Positions 9,713 through 19,265 of a stretch of 64,000 nt of DNA are shown piece by piece; position 1 is the stretch's first letter; each line of letters opens with the position of its first letter. The translations under genes and the position numbers were made by a program. The DNA comes from Shewanella marinintestina. GTDB taxonomy: Bacteria; Pseudomonadota; Gammaproteobacteria; Enterobacterales; Shewanellaceae. The stretch covers positions 62,001 to 126,000 of the forward strand of contig NZ_JAKILC010000014.1 of assembly GCF_023283845.1 (NCBI RefSeq), written 5' to 3'. The notes under the pieces were generated by a model that saw nothing but the letters and a program-made list of their open reading frames with translations, was not told the origin of the DNA and did not search any database.

Positions 9713-10486
9713 ATGAAAATTATTACGTGTTACAAGTTAGTGCCTGAAGAGCAAGATATCACCGTAACTGCTGATGGTAGCTTAGATACCAACAAAGCTG
9801 CACCTAAAATTAACCCATTCGATCTCTGTGCAGTAGAAGCTGGCGTTCAACTCAAAGGTCTTATCGATGGCAGCAGTATTACTGCTATGAGTGTTGGCGG
9901 TAAGGCACTAGAAAACCCTAAATCGCGTAAAGATATTCTTTCTCGCGGCCCCGACGAGCTAACCGTTGTTGTTGACGAAAAATTTGAACAATTATTACCA
10001 CATCAAACTGCACGTGTATTGATGGCAGCAGCCCAGAAAAACGGATTTGACCTAATAATCTGTGGCGATGGCTCTGGCGATTTATATGCACAACAAGTGG
10101 GTTTACAACTAGGCGAACTACTTGGCATTGCCAACATTAATGCTGTTAGTAAAATTGTTGCGGCTGAATCAGGAAAGATTACGGTTGAGCGTTCATTAGA
10201 TGATGAAGTTGAAGTATTAGAAATTTCACTTCCGGCAGTTATCTCGGTATCAGCCGATATTAATGAGCCCACTATCCCTTCAATGAAAACGATTTTAGCG
10301 GCAGCTAAAAAGCCTGTAACAAGCCTAAGCGCGACAGATCTTGAACTAACAGAGTTTCCAGCATTAGTTGAATTCGTCTCTGTTATCGCGCCAAAACAAA
10401 AGGCTCGCCAAAATATTGTGATCGAAGGTGATGATGAGCAGCAACTTGCCGAATTCGCAGAACACTTACGTAAAGCACTTAACTAA
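9713..10486 (+). CDS. fixA: FixA, electron transfer flavoprotein beta subunit
   Basis: A 257-residue ETF beta subunit (E. coli FixA 256 aa). It starts [16 protein letters not shown] at the ATG at 9713, preceded by GGGAG; an upstream in-frame extension has no support. [34 protein letters not shown] and [14 protein letters not shown] are shared with E. coli FixA. With FixB it forms the flavoprotein that carries electrons to CaiA. It is the first gene of fixABCX, divergent from caiT. Confidence 0.96.
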   Translation: MKIITCYKLVPEEQDITVTADGSLDTNKAAPKINPFDLCAVEAGVQLKGLIDGSSITAMSVGGKALENPKSRKDILSRGPDELTVVVDEKFEQLLPHQTARVLMAAAQKNGFDLIICGDGSGDLYAQQVGLQLGELLGIANINAVSKIVAAESGKITVERSLDDEVEVLEISLPAVISVSADINEPTIPSMKTILAAAKKPVTSLSATDLELTEFPALVEFVSVIAPKQKARQNIVIEGDDEQQLAEFAEHLRKALN

Positions 10487-10499
10487 TTAAGGATAAATG

Positions 10500-11441
10500 A
10501 TGAGCAAACTATCTAATATCTGGGTATTTAGCGATATCGCTTCCCGTTTACCTGAAATGATCGCTGCTGGTGCAGCGTTAGGTGAAAAAGTATCAGCATT
10601 TATTATTGGTGCAGAATCTGAAATTACAGCCGCTTACGCACTAGGGGCTACTCATGTGTATTACTTAGGTGATAAAGATAGCCAAAAAATCACAGAAGAC
10701 TACAGCCACACTATTGCGCAAGTGATAGCAGCAAATAGCGAAAATAGCTTAGTGCTACTTGCACCAACTAAACGTGGCAAAGCTCTTGCCAGCAAGTTAG
10801 GTGTCCAATTACAAGCTGGTGTTGTTAATGATGTTACCGAAATCAGCGTTGAAAATGGCATATGTGCAAAGCATATGGCATATGGCGGTTTAGCGATAGC
10901 GGAAGAAAAAATTAACAGCCAGGTAGCGATTATCACTTTAAGTAGCGGCGTATATGAGGCATTGCCAGCAGACGCTAGTCGCACAGGTGAAGCTGTTAAT
11001 GTAACTTTTGTGGAACCGACTACCCAAATTAAGTGTATTGAACGTCGAGTAAAACAAGGTGAGAGCGTTGACTTAGGTAAAGCTAAACGTGTTATCGGCG
11101 TTGGTAGCGGTATTGGTACTCAAGAAAATCTACACGTCGCTGGCGAATTAGCTGCGCTAATGGGAGCTGAACTCGGCTGTTCTCGTCCAATAGCTGAAAC
11201 TGAAAAGTGGATGGAACGTGAGCGTTACATTGGCGTATCAGGCGTAATGTTAAAACCTGAGATTTATTTAGCATTGGGCATTTCTGGTCAAATTCAACAT
11301 ATGGTTGGGGCACTCGGTTCTCAGACTATTTTAGCTGTTAACAAAGATAAGAATGCGCCGATTTTCCAATATGCGGATTACGGCATTGTTGGTGATATCA
11401 ACAAAGTCATGCCAGCACTGATCAGCGCTTTAAAAGCTTAA
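10500..11441 (+). CDS. fixB: FixB, electron transfer flavoprotein alpha subunit
   Basis: An ETF alpha subunit that binds FAD through its C-terminal domain: ACSRPIAETEKWMERERYIGVSG, split as ACSRP and EKWMERERY, then ISGQIQHMVG and NKDKNAPIFQYADYGIVGD. Two ATGs stand in tandem at 10497 and 10500. The second has better spacing to AAGGA and gives 313 residues, as in E. coli. The partner is FixA, 10 bases upstream. Confidence 0.95.
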   Translation: MSKLSNIWVFSDIASRLPEMIAAGAALGEKVSAFIIGAESEITAAYALGATHVYYLGDKDSQKITEDYSHTIAQVIAANSENSLVLLAPTKRGKALASKLGVQLQAGVVNDVTEISVENGICAKHMAYGGLAIAEEKINSQVAIITLSSGVYEALPADASRTGEAVNVTFVEPTTQIKCIERRVKQGESVDLGKAKRVIGVGSGIGTQENLHVAGELAALMGAELGCSRPIAETEKWMERERYIGVSGVMLKPEIYLALGISGQIQHMVGALGSQTILAVNKDKNAPIFQYADYGIVGDINKVMPALISALKA

Positions 11442-11471
11442 CTGAAACACAATTTATATTGTTATTTCAAT

Positions 11472-11497
11472 CGCCTCTTCCTCATATGAGAGAGGCG
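11472..11497. other. strong hairpin between fixB and fixC
   Basis: CGCCTCT (11472-11478) pairs with AGAGGCG (11491-11497), and the inner CTC/GAG extends the stem past a two-base bulge to an ATAT loop. No T-run follows. It is placed to set different mRNA levels for fixAB and fixCX. Confidence 0.55.
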
Positions 11498-11528
11498 ACT
11501 AGCCAAATATATGTAGAGAGTGACGAGT

Positions 11529-12818
11529 ATGTCAGAAGAATCATTTGACGCGATTATCGTAGGAGCAGGGCTTGCAGGCTGTGTTGCTGCATACGTTCTT
11601 GCGAAAGAAGGCGCAGACGTTCTAGTTATTGAACGCGGCAACTATGCTGGTAGCAAGAATATGACTGGTGGCCGTTTGTATAGCCACAGCTTAGAAAGAA
11701 TCATCCCTGGTTTTGCTAAAGAAGCGCCAATAGAAAGAAAGGTAACTAAAGAAAAAGTCACCTTTCTAACCGACGATACAGGCGTCACTCTCGACTACCA
11801 CAACGGCCGAGAACAAACTGCAATTGAAGAATCTTACACCTTGCTTAGAGGTGATTTCGACCAGTGGTTAATGGGCAAAGCTGAAGAAGTGGGCGCTCAG
11901 TTTATTAGTGGTATTCGGGTTGATGAAATCTTAACTCAGGACGGAAAAGTCATTGGCGTTAAAGCTGATGGTGATGAGCTAACGGCTAAATCCGTGATTC
12001 TAGCGGAAGGAGTTAACCCGGTTTTAGGTGAACAACTTGGCATGGTTAAGCGCGTTAAATCTGATGCTATGGCTGTTGGAGCAAAAGAATTAATCGAACT
12101 ACCGCAACAGGTAATTCAAGATCGTTTTAACCTTAATGATGACGAAGGTTGTGCATGGTTATTTGCAGGCTCACCCGCTAACGGTTTGATGGGGGGCGGC
12201 TTCATTTATACGAATAAAACGTCGGTTTCATTAGGTATCGTCTGTGGTTTACATGATATTGGCAGCTCAGATAAAACTGTACCGCAAATGCTTGAAGACT
12301 TTAAAAACCACACCATGATTAAACCTCTCATAGAAGGCGGCAAGCTGATTGAATACTCAGGCCATGTTGTACCTGAAGCTGGTATTCATATGGTGCCAAA
12401 ACTTGTTGATGACGGCGTATTAATTACCGGTGATGCTGCAGGTTTTTGCCTAAACATAGGCTACACAGTCCGCGGTATGGATCTGGCTATCGCCTCTGGT
12501 GAGGCCGCTGCAAAAGCAGTACTAGCAGCACGAGAGAAAAACGATTTTAGTGCACAAGGTTTATCTTCTTACCAAACATTATTAGAAGATAGCTTCATCA
12601 TGAAGGACCTCAAGTTGTATAAAGAGTTGCCTAAATTCATGGAGAACCCGCGCATCTTCAATCAATACCCCAAGATGGTTGCTGATATTATGCAAAGCAT
12701 GTTCACTGTGGATGGTAGCCCTTCGCAACCTATTAGAAAAACACTCATGAAGCACTGTAAAGAAGTCGGCTACATGAACTTAATCAAAGATGGCTTTAAA
12801 GGAGTGACTTCAATATGA
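11529..12818 (+). CDS. fixC: FixC, FAD-dependent ETF-quinone oxidoreductase-like protein
   Basis: A 429-residue flavoprotein (E. coli 428 aa) beginning MSEESFDAIIVGAGLAG with the GxGxxG dinucleotide-binding fold. VLITGDAAGFCLNIGYTVRGMD is the second FAD-binding motif, around residue 300. It transfers electrons between FixX and the FixAB flavoprotein. The ATG at 11529 with GAGAG upstream is preferred over the GTG three codons earlier. It overlaps fixX by 4 bases, indicating translational coupling. Confidence 0.96.
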   Translation: MSEESFDAIIVGAGLAGCVAAYVLAKEGADVLVIERGNYAGSKNMTGGRLYSHSLERIIPGFAKEAPIERKVTKEKVTFLTDDTGVTLDYHNGREQTAIEESYTLLRGDFDQWLMGKAEEVGAQFISGIRVDEILTQDGKVIGVKADGDELTAKSVILAEGVNPVLGEQLGMVKRVKSDAMAVGAKELIELPQQVIQDRFNLNDDEGCAWLFAGSPANGLMGGGFIYTNKTSVSLGIVCGLHDIGSSDKTVPQMLEDFKNHTMIKPLIEGGKLIEYSGHVVPEAGIHMVPKLVDDGVLITGDAAGFCLNIGYTVRGMDLAIASGEAAAKAVLAAREKNDFSAQGLSSYQTLLEDSFIMKDLKLYKELPKFMENPRIFNQYPKMVADIMQSMFTVDGSPSQPIRKTLMKHCKEVGYMNLIKDGFKGVTSI

Positions 12819-13102
12819 GTAAACTAGTTAATGTCGATGTCAAACTTGGTGCCAATAAGTTCCATGTCGATGAAGGCCATGCACATATTATTTTAAAAGA
12901 TAATCCAGATTTAAATGAATATCGAAAACTAGTTAATGCATGTCCAGCAGGGCTCTATAAATTAGAAGATGATGGAAGTATTCGATTTGACTCTGCTGGC
13001 TGTTTAGAATGTGGAACCTGTAAATTTCTTTGTGGTGAAACCATTTTAGAAAAGTGGGAATACCCAAGAGGAACGTTTGGTATCGAATATAGATACGGAT
13101 AA
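12815..13102 (+). CDS. fixX: FixX, ferredoxin-like protein
   Basis: A 95-residue ferredoxin-like protein, identical in length to E. coli FixX. One cysteine cluster, CLECGTCKFLCGE near residues 68-80, and an upstream Cys in NACPAGLYK provide ligands for an iron-sulphur cluster. It works with FixC in electron delivery to CaiA. The ATGA overlap with fixC supports the start. Confidence 0.95.
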   Translation: MSKLVNVDVKLGANKFHVDEGHAHIILKDNPDLNEYRKLVNACPAGLYKLEDDGSIRFDSAGCLECGTCKFLCGETILEKWEYPRGTFGIEYRYG

Positions 13103-13130
13103 CACCACACAATTCAATTAAATGTAATTT

Positions 13131-13156
13131 AGGGTTGGAATATATATTCCGACCCT
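13131..13156 (+). terminator. palindromic terminator candidate after fixX
   Basis: AGGGTTGGAATA at 13131-13142 pairs almost perfectly with 13145-13156 through one G-T wobble. Only a short TTT follows, so termination may be partial. A further palindrome, ACAAATATATTTGT, sits at 13170-13183 in the yaaU upstream region and could be an operator. Confidence 0.55.
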
Positions 13157-13369
13157 TTAGTCGTGCATCACAAATATATTTGTCGTCACTTCACAAATGC
13201 AAAACCTTTATTAAAAAATATAACAAAACACTATTCATATCACCGTTTTAATATTTTTACAGAGTAATATCTTCGCTGAGCTTATAAAACATACAAATGG
13301 AGCTGGCACCTCCAAATAATAAATAAAATCATAATTTTAATTTGTAAATTATATTTGGTGGTAAGTCGC

Positions 13370-14710
13370 ATGAAACCAAGAACTAACTTTGATGATATGG
13401 AGTTTACTCCGTTACACAGAAAAATAATGTTGTGGGGAAGTGGAGGCCCTTTTTTAGATGGCTATGTCTTGGTGATTATTGGCCTTGCCCTGCAACAACT
13501 CACCCCCGCATTAGAGCTTGATGCCCAATGGATTGGCTTAGTCGGAGCCGCTACGTTAGCGGGTCTATTTATCGGCACTGCACTTTTTGGCTATGTTGCT
13601 GATATTTTTGGTCGAAAATTAATGTTTATGATAGATATCATTGCTATCGCCGTGCTCTCTTTTGCCACAATGTTCATCTCCTCGCCTATTGAGCTTGTGG
13701 TCATGCGTTTTTTAATCGGTATTGTCATTGGAGCCGACTATCCTATTGCAACGTCAATGGTAGCCGAGTTTTCTCCGACTAAAAAACGTGCTTACACAAT
13801 GGGCTTTATTGCCGCAATGTGGTACGTCGGCGCGACTGCTGCAAACATGGTTGGTTACCTTCTGTATGATGTAGAAGATGGTTGGCGCTGGATGTTTGGT
13901 AGCGCCATAATCCCTTGTTTAATAATACTTCTTGGTAGATTCCATTTGCCAGAGTCACCAAGATGGCTATTAAAAAAAGGACGTATTAAAGAATGTAAAG
14001 AAACAATGGAAAAGTACTTCGGTCCCAATGTTGATATTGCACATGAATCTGCAGAGCAAACTAAATACAGTAAATTGTTTGAACCTGTGTATTTAAAAAG
14101 AATTCTATTTATCGGCTTCATTTGGACCTGCCAAGTTATTCCTATGTTTGCCATCTACACCTTTGGGCCGCAAATAATTGAACTCCTGGGTTTTACTGAT
14201 GGAAAAGATGCTGCACTAGGTAATATTGTTATTAGCCTATTTTTTATGGCTGGCTGTATTCCTGCTATGTATTGGCTCAACTCTATTGGTCGTCGACCTT
14301 TATTGATCGGTAGCTTTGGCATAATGACTGCTTCGTTAGCTTTATTAGGCGTTGTTCCAGACCCGAGCATTTGGCTAATCATTGGTGCATTTGCGACCTA
14401 TGCTTTCTTCTCTGGCGGGCCTGGAATACTACAATGGTTATATCCAAATGAACTTTTTCCAACAGAGATCCGCGCATCAGCAGTCGGGGCTGTCATGTCA
14501 TTCAGCCGTATTGGCACCATAATTTCAACTTACGCATTACCTATTTTCATGGCCAATTATGGTATTTCTCCAACTTTATTAGTGGGTGCTGCTATCTCAT
14601 TATTTGGTTTGATTATCTCAGTATTTATGGCTCCAGAAACTAAAGGATTAACGTTAGAAACAACCAGTTCTGCTGAATTTAAAAGCAAAGGGATTGCAAC
14701 TAGCAACTAA
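13370..14710 (+). CDS. yaaU: YaaU-type MFS transporter
   Basis: A 446-residue, 12-helix transporter of the sugar-porter-like MFS group. WGSGGPFLDGYVLV, YVADIFGRKLMF (loop 2-3 motif), GADYPIATSMVAEFSP, PESPRWLLKKGR and IWTCQVIPMFAIYTFGPQI follow E. coli YaaU closely. In E. coli yaaU also lies directly after fixX, so the neighbourhood is conserved. The substrate is unknown; a betaine or related metabolite is a contextual guess. The ATG at 13370 has GGTGG 8 bases upstream; a TTG at 13355 is a weaker alternative. Confidence 0.92.
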   Translation: MKPRTNFDDMEFTPLHRKIMLWGSGGPFLDGYVLVIIGLALQQLTPALELDAQWIGLVGAATLAGLFIGTALFGYVADIFGRKLMFMIDIIAIAVLSFATMFISSPIELVVMRFLIGIVIGADYPIATSMVAEFSPTKKRAYTMGFIAAMWYVGATAANMVGYLLYDVEDGWRWMFGSAIIPCLIILLGRFHLPESPRWLLKKGRIKECKETMEKYFGPNVDIAHESAEQTKYSKLFEPVYLKRILFIGFIWTCQVIPMFAIYTFGPQIIELLGFTDGKDAALGNIVISLFFMAGCIPAMYWLNSIGRRPLLIGSFGIMTASLALLGVVPDPSIWLIIGAFATYAFFSGGPGILQWLYPNELFPTEIRASAVGAVMSFSRIGTIISTYALPIFMANYGISPTLLVGAAISLFGLIISVFMAPETKGLTLETTSSAEFKSKGIATSN

Positions 14711-14720
14711 TAAAGGTTAA

Positions 14721-14751
14721 GGGCTTAGTTAAAATTAAGTAAACCAAGCCC
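14721..14751 (+). terminator. weak hairpin after yaaU
   Basis: GGGCTT and GTT (14721-14730) pair with AAC and AAGCCC (14742-14751) around one mismatch. No T-run follows, so this is at most a poor terminator before the porin gene. Confidence 0.3.
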
Positions 14752-14911
14752 TAACTGCTACTCCAGTTAATTATTAATTTATTTCCAATAAATCATATTT
14801 AAAACTGAAGGAGTTCATATTATTTGAAAACAAAAAAGACAGCGTTATATAAATATTAATTAAGACAATAAACAAAAAATTTAACATGAATTTATAAGAT
14901 ATTGGGATAAC

Positions 14912-16051
14912 ATGATCATGAAATCAAATAAAGCTTTTTGCCTTTCTTTGGTTGCAAGTGCGCTAGCGCTTAGCAGCTTTAATACTATTGCAGCAGAACA
15001 AGAAAAAGATGGTATCAATATTCACGGTGGAGTACGTGTCAATTATGCCTATAAAGATTACAGCGAAAGCTCAAAGGATAAAGGCGGGGATGCTACTTTT
15101 GATATGCTTTCTTTACGCTTTGATGGTAAAAAAGGCAATTGGGGCTTGAAATCTGACTATCGCTTTACGGCTAATACAAACTACATCAAATACGGTTATG
15201 GTTTTTACGACTTCAACCCAGATTGGCAGTTACAATTTGGTATAAACAAGGTGCCGTTTGGTAACCTCGGATATATTTCAAATAGTTATTGGTTCGGCCT
15301 ACCTTACTATCTAGGTTTCGAAGATGACCATGATATAGGTGTAAAGGCTGTTTACCAACATAACGGTTGGCAAACTGATATGGCGTTTTACAAAGGTGCA
15401 GAATACGGCCCTACAGAGAACAAACGCTATGCAGCAGATCTTTACAGCGGCACAATTAATGGTACTGAGTATCACAACGAAGAAACCAATCAAGTCAACT
15501 TACGCCAAACCTACACAATGGATTACCAAGGCGGCTCAACTACATTCGGTGCATCTGTTGAAGCAGGTCAGATTTATAACTCCGAAACTGGTAATAACGG
15601 TGACAGGTATGCCTTCGCAGCCCATTTAGATAGTACGTTTAAAGGCTGGAACTTACAGTTGCAAGCAATGCAATATGAATTTGATGCAGCTGATAGTGCT
15701 GATCATAATAAAATCGGTATTTCTGTCGTAAGTTGGCAGTTTGAAGTTGCATCTAAAGGCCAAGTTTACAGTGCCAACATAGCTAAAACTCTGGCTACAG
15801 ATTGGGGCAGCATCAAGTTTTATAATGACTTTGGCTTAATGACCCCAGATGTAGATGACGACAGCTACGATAATAGTATGCAAAACGTTTTAGGTGCCGC
15901 TATCAGTGCTGGCCCAACCTATACCCAAATTGACTTTATCATGGGTAAGAATATGACTTTCTCAACGGCTAACAACGACCATATCGGTCTGCCGGAAGTT
16001 GGCGACGATTGGGATAAACGCTTCAATGTCAGCGTTGCTTATTACTTCTAA
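14912..16051 (+). CDS. outer-membrane porin-like beta-barrel
   Basis: A 379-residue protein with a signal peptide (LSLVASALALSSFNTIAA, cleavage near residue 28). Alternating aromatic beta-strand pattern runs throughout and the protein ends FNVSVAYYF, the C-terminal Phe expected for barrel assembly. The segments FGINKVPFGNLGYIS and WFGLPYYLGFEDDHDIG recall phosphate-selective OprO/OprP-like porins. It follows yaaU in the same direction and may serve uptake of the same compound, which is inference. Two ATGs are possible, at 14912 and 14918. Confidence 0.85.
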   Translation: MIMKSNKAFCLSLVASALALSSFNTIAAEQEKDGINIHGGVRVNYAYKDYSESSKDKGGDATFDMLSLRFDGKKGNWGLKSDYRFTANTNYIKYGYGFYDFNPDWQLQFGINKVPFGNLGYISNSYWFGLPYYLGFEDDHDIGVKAVYQHNGWQTDMAFYKGAEYGPTENKRYAADLYSGTINGTEYHNEETNQVNLRQTYTMDYQGGSTTFGASVEAGQIYNSETGNNGDRYAFAAHLDSTFKGWNLQLQAMQYEFDAADSADHNKIGISVVSWQFEVASKGQVYSANIAKTLATDWGSIKFYNDFGLMTPDVDDDSYDNSMQNVLGAAISAGPTYTQIDFIMGKNMTFSTANNDHIGLPEVGDDWDKRFNVSVAYYF

Positions 16052-16127
16052 AGAGTTCCACACTCTATTTGTGGCACTCACATTCTACAAGCCACTCGTA
16101 AAATGTTGATTTAACCACGTCACCCAT

Positions 16128-16156
16128 AGCCTTCATCTTTATGAAGGCTTTTTTTG
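16128..16156 (+). terminator. intrinsic terminator of the porin gene
   Basis: AGCCTTCAT (16128-16136) and ATGAAGGCT (16141-16149) form a perfect 9-bp stem followed by seven Ts. Confidence 0.9.
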
Positions 16157-16459
16157 TACGTTACTGCCCTCACCAATTTCACTCTGCAAATTTATTAAAC
16201 CTATGGAATCGTTTACTCAAACGATAATACCAACCTTGCCTTTTCAGTATGATCTCGCTGTATCGCTTAATATCAGTAAAATGTTATTATTAGCTCCTGC
16301 TAGGTTAAACCATGACTAGCAAACTCATTGCGAGTCAGCAATTTAATCAATAAAATTTTTATACTATTTTTATATTAGCTTTTTGTATTTGCTGTATTGC
16401 ATTAGCATTCAAAAGTCGGTTTTACCTTTTTAAAAGTCTCAGTTTAAGGTCAGATAATC
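16157..16459. other. non-coding stretch upstream of mgtE
   Basis: About 300 bases without a gene. The only structure I see is a 9-bp stem with one mismatch, 16314-16322 pairing with 16328-16336, overlapping a TGCTAG/CTAGCA inverted repeat. It does not resemble the M-box or another magnesium riboswitch that I can recognise. Confidence 0.4.
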
Positions 16460-17878
16460 ATGTCATTGCCAAAAGATGAACTCCCTATCGATAACAGCCA
16501 ACATCTAAGCGATTCAGAATATGAAGCGCCTGAGTTAGCTATGGTAGAAGTGAGCCAATCGGTTGAGCAACTGACCAATGCTGAAGGTGACCAGCAAGCT
16601 GAGCTGTTCAATGACATGTTAGAAGAGTCAGAACCTGGAACAGTCGCGCTATTGCTAGAGTCATTACCGCTCGATGAGCGTTATGAGCGTTGGTCACAGG
16701 TTGATGCCGACGAGCGTATTGCTGTACTCGATTTGATGCGTGCCGATCCACGTAACGGCATTCTAGATGAGATGCCAGAAGCTGAGTTAGACTCGCTATT
16801 CTCACAGATCTCACCTGAAGATCTGATTGAGTGGAGTGACACGCTACCTGACGCAATGACTGAGCGTGCGCTGTCACAAATGGGTGAGCGTCAGCGACAG
16901 CACTATGACCGTTACGATCAATACTCTGAAAATGAGATTGGTCGTTATGCTGAGCACCAATTTTTAGCGCTTAATCTGACATCGACAGTTTCTCAAGCGC
17001 AGCGATTTTTCCGCCGAATCAAACTCGACTGTAACGATCATGTATTCCTGCTCGATGATGATGACAAATACATCGGTAGTGTTCGACGTCACGATGTATT
17101 TCGCGCCGCACCAGAATGCACACTTGAAAGCCTATTATGGGAAGATAGTCGCTCAATCTTGGCCGATGCTAGCCTGATTGAAGCCGCAGAGGCCATTGAA
17201 CACAGTAACGAATTAGAAATCGCTGTTGTTGATACTAGCGGTATTATGATTGGCCGTATGACACTGCGTACCGCCACTGCACTGGTGCGAGAGCACTATG
17301 AAGCCCAATTGATGGCAACCGCCGGTATGGACGAGGATGACGATTTGTTCGCGCCGATTACCGTAGGTGCACGCCGCCGCGCAGTATGGCTGGGGATTAA
17401 TTTGCTCACAGCCTTTTTAGCATCTGCCACCATTGGCCTGTTTGAGAATGTATTAGAGAAAGTTGTCGCCCTAGCGGTATTGATGCCAATCGTCGCCTCA
17501 ATGGGCGGTATCGCTGGTAGCCAGTCGTTAACTCTGATGATCCGCGGTATGGCCATGGGCCAGATCTCCTCGGGTAACTTCATGTCGTTGCTAAAGAACG
17601 AACTCGGTATTGGGATCTTAAATGGGGTGCTGTGGGCAACGGTGATTGGCTTAATTGCAGGCTACTGGTTTAACGACCCAATTATCGGCACTGTAATTGG
17701 CGCGGCCATTTTAATTAATATGGCGGTAGCGGCAATTGCGGGTGTGGTTGTACCGATGATTCTACAGAAGATGAATCAAGACGCAGCACTATCAGGCTCG
17801 GTGATTTTGACTACAGTGACTGATGTGGTCGGCTTCTTCTGCTTCTTAGGTTTAGCTTCGGTGCTGTACCTATACTAA
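16460..17878 (+). CDS. mgtE: MgtE magnesium transporter
   Basis: A 472-residue MgtE-family Mg2+ channel. An acidic N-domain (about 35-160), a tandem CBS region (about 165-285, with FLLDDDDKYIGSV and AVVDTSGIMIGRM) and five membrane helices from about residue 305 appear in the usual order. PIVASMGGIAGSQSLTLMIRG, written here as PIVASMGG and AGSQSLTL, is the pore signature. The cytoplasmic domains sense Mg2+ and gate the pore. It is a single gene with its own terminator. Confidence 0.95.
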   Translation: MSLPKDELPIDNSQHLSDSEYEAPELAMVEVSQSVEQLTNAEGDQQAELFNDMLEESEPGTVALLLESLPLDERYERWSQVDADERIAVLDLMRADPRNGILDEMPEAELDSLFSQISPEDLIEWSDTLPDAMTERALSQMGERQRQHYDRYDQYSENEIGRYAEHQFLALNLTSTVSQAQRFFRRIKLDCNDHVFLLDDDDKYIGSVRRHDVFRAAPECTLESLLWEDSRSILADASLIEAAEAIEHSNELEIAVVDTSGIMIGRMTLRTATALVREHYEAQLMATAGMDEDDDLFAPITVGARRRAVWLGINLLTAFLASATIGLFENVLEKVVALAVLMPIVASMGGIAGSQSLTLMIRGMAMGQISSGNFMSLLKNELGIGILNGVLWATVIGLIAGYWFNDPIIGTVIGAAILINMAVAAIAGVVVPMILQKMNQDAALSGSVILTTVTDVVGFFCFLGLASVLYLY

Positions 17879-17921
17879 TTGCTGTTACTTACTGCTGTAT
17901 TTTCCCTCGCGCAGAAACAAC

Positions 17922-17948
17922 AAAGCCTAGCTAAATAGCTAGGCTTTT
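17922..17948 (+). terminator. intrinsic terminator of mgtE
   Basis: A 12-bp perfect stem, 17922-17933 against 17936-17947, with AAAGCC/GGCTTT ends. The A and T flanks could let it work in both directions, as a minus-strand operon ends nearby. Confidence 0.85.
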
Positions 17949-18020
17949 AACTATTAATGACAACCAATACCTCATCCACTCGCTCTTAAGTGAGTCAATC
18001 TACTAGGTTGCAACCTTTGG

Positions 18021-19265
18021 CTAGTTATCTTGCAGCGCTAACCTTACTGGTAGCCCTAGCTGAACTAAATGATTGAGAATATATCGGCCGCTCCAAGCCC
18101 AACCACTTAATGGAATGAGATTATTATCCACTCCAATTAGCTTTATATCACCGTCGATAGATAAACGTAGCGGAGCATTATCTTCGGCTCCAACTTGAAC
18201 ATCGGCGTGACTAATATAAGCGATTTCGGCGGATGATATCTTTCTCGAATAATGGCCATTTATGCCGGGAGTTAGCAGCCAAGTTGCATCTTTAGTGATG
18301 CAAACGGACTTAAAGGTTCGAGACTTAACATCACTATAAAAGCTAAATATGTAGGCCAAACAAGGCAGGGCGAGCATAATAAACATGATGACCATCATAA
18401 AGACCACGCCCCCATCTGACATTGACTCAGTCCTGTAAATAACATCACCGAACTTATTTCGATAGCGGCCAACAGGAAACATAAACTTAAACAGGCCTGG
18501 CAGCCAAAAAACGTAAGCGTATAAACCAGTGAAGCTCAATAAAAATATCTTTACTCCATCACGCCACGACTGTTTAGTGATTGTGTGCCCCGTCATCATG
18601 GATAGGTGCTGATTGAGCTGCGCAATAACCGTTTTGGCATCATCGCCATCGAATGGGTTCTCTTCAAGAGAGATCGTGCCAACAAATACAAGCTCACGCT
18701 GCTTAGCTTCGCTTTGTTCCACTTCCTCACCAGCTAGCAGCGGGAACACTTCAACAGGCTGTTTTACTAAATAGATATCAAACCTTTGCAGTAGCAAACA
18801 GTTAGACTGCTTGTTCTCCAGCAGCATATATTTCTCAGCCAAAGGTAAAACAAGCTCATCTTGCCGATGCAATCGTCTATAAACCAATACAGATAGACAG
18901 ATTTGATAGGCCACAACACCAACCATTTGCATGGTGATATTCGCCAAAGCATAAAAGTTACTCGCTGCCGCAATCACAATGAAGCAACCAAACACCCATT
19001 TATCAAAGGCAGACATTCGCGCCGACTTTGATACCCGCAGTTCGTCATCTTGAAGGTAAATCTGCTGGCGTAACTTAGGTTTAAAAACAAAACTGACAAT
19101 CACATAAAGCGTTGCGAAAATGGTTAGCACCAGCGAAATAGCCTGAGCATCATAAAAACACGCACCAATTAGAAAACCTAAGCCGATAGCTAAGGAGGCT
19201 TTTTGATACATACTTCGAGTAAATGGAATTAATACTGTGTCTTGAATACTGACTGTTGCGCTCAC
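18021..19265 (-). CDS. membrane protein of unknown function
   Basis: A 414-residue protein that I cannot assign. Hydrophobic pairs lie near residues 25-62, 90-130, about 262-285 and 305-330, suggesting four to six membrane helices. A soluble loop of about 120 residues follows the second pair, and a polar C-terminal domain follows the last. It starts four bases inside the end of the preceding gene, so the two are translationally coupled. It is third in a three-gene operon whose first two products resemble immunity proteins; a membrane-anchored partner is possible, but that is inference. Confidence 0.7.
   Translation of the reverse strand: MSATVSIQDTVLIPFTRSMYQKASLAIGLGFLIGACFYDAQAISLVLTIFATLYVIVSFVFKPKLRQQIYLQDDELRVSKSARMSAFDKWVFGCFIVIAAASNFYALANITMQMVGVVAYQICLSVLVYRRLHRQDELVLPLAEKYMLLENKQSNCLLLQRFDIYLVKQPVEVFPLLAGEEVEQSEAKQRELVFVGTISLEENPFDGDDAKTVIAQLNQHLSMMTGHTITKQSWRDGVKIFLLSFTGLYAYVFWLPGLFKFMFPVGRYRNKFGDVIYRTESMSDGGVVFMMVIMFIMLALPCLAYIFSFYSDVKSRTFKSVCITKDATWLLTPGINGHYSRKISSAEIAYISHADVQVGAEDNAPLRLSIDGDIKLIGVDNNLIPLSGWAWSGRYILNHLVQLGLPVRLALQDN

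Noticed and set aside
16157..16459. Magnesium riboswitch (M-box) before mgtE
   Set aside because: None of the conserved M-box helices could be traced; only one small imperfect stem is present.
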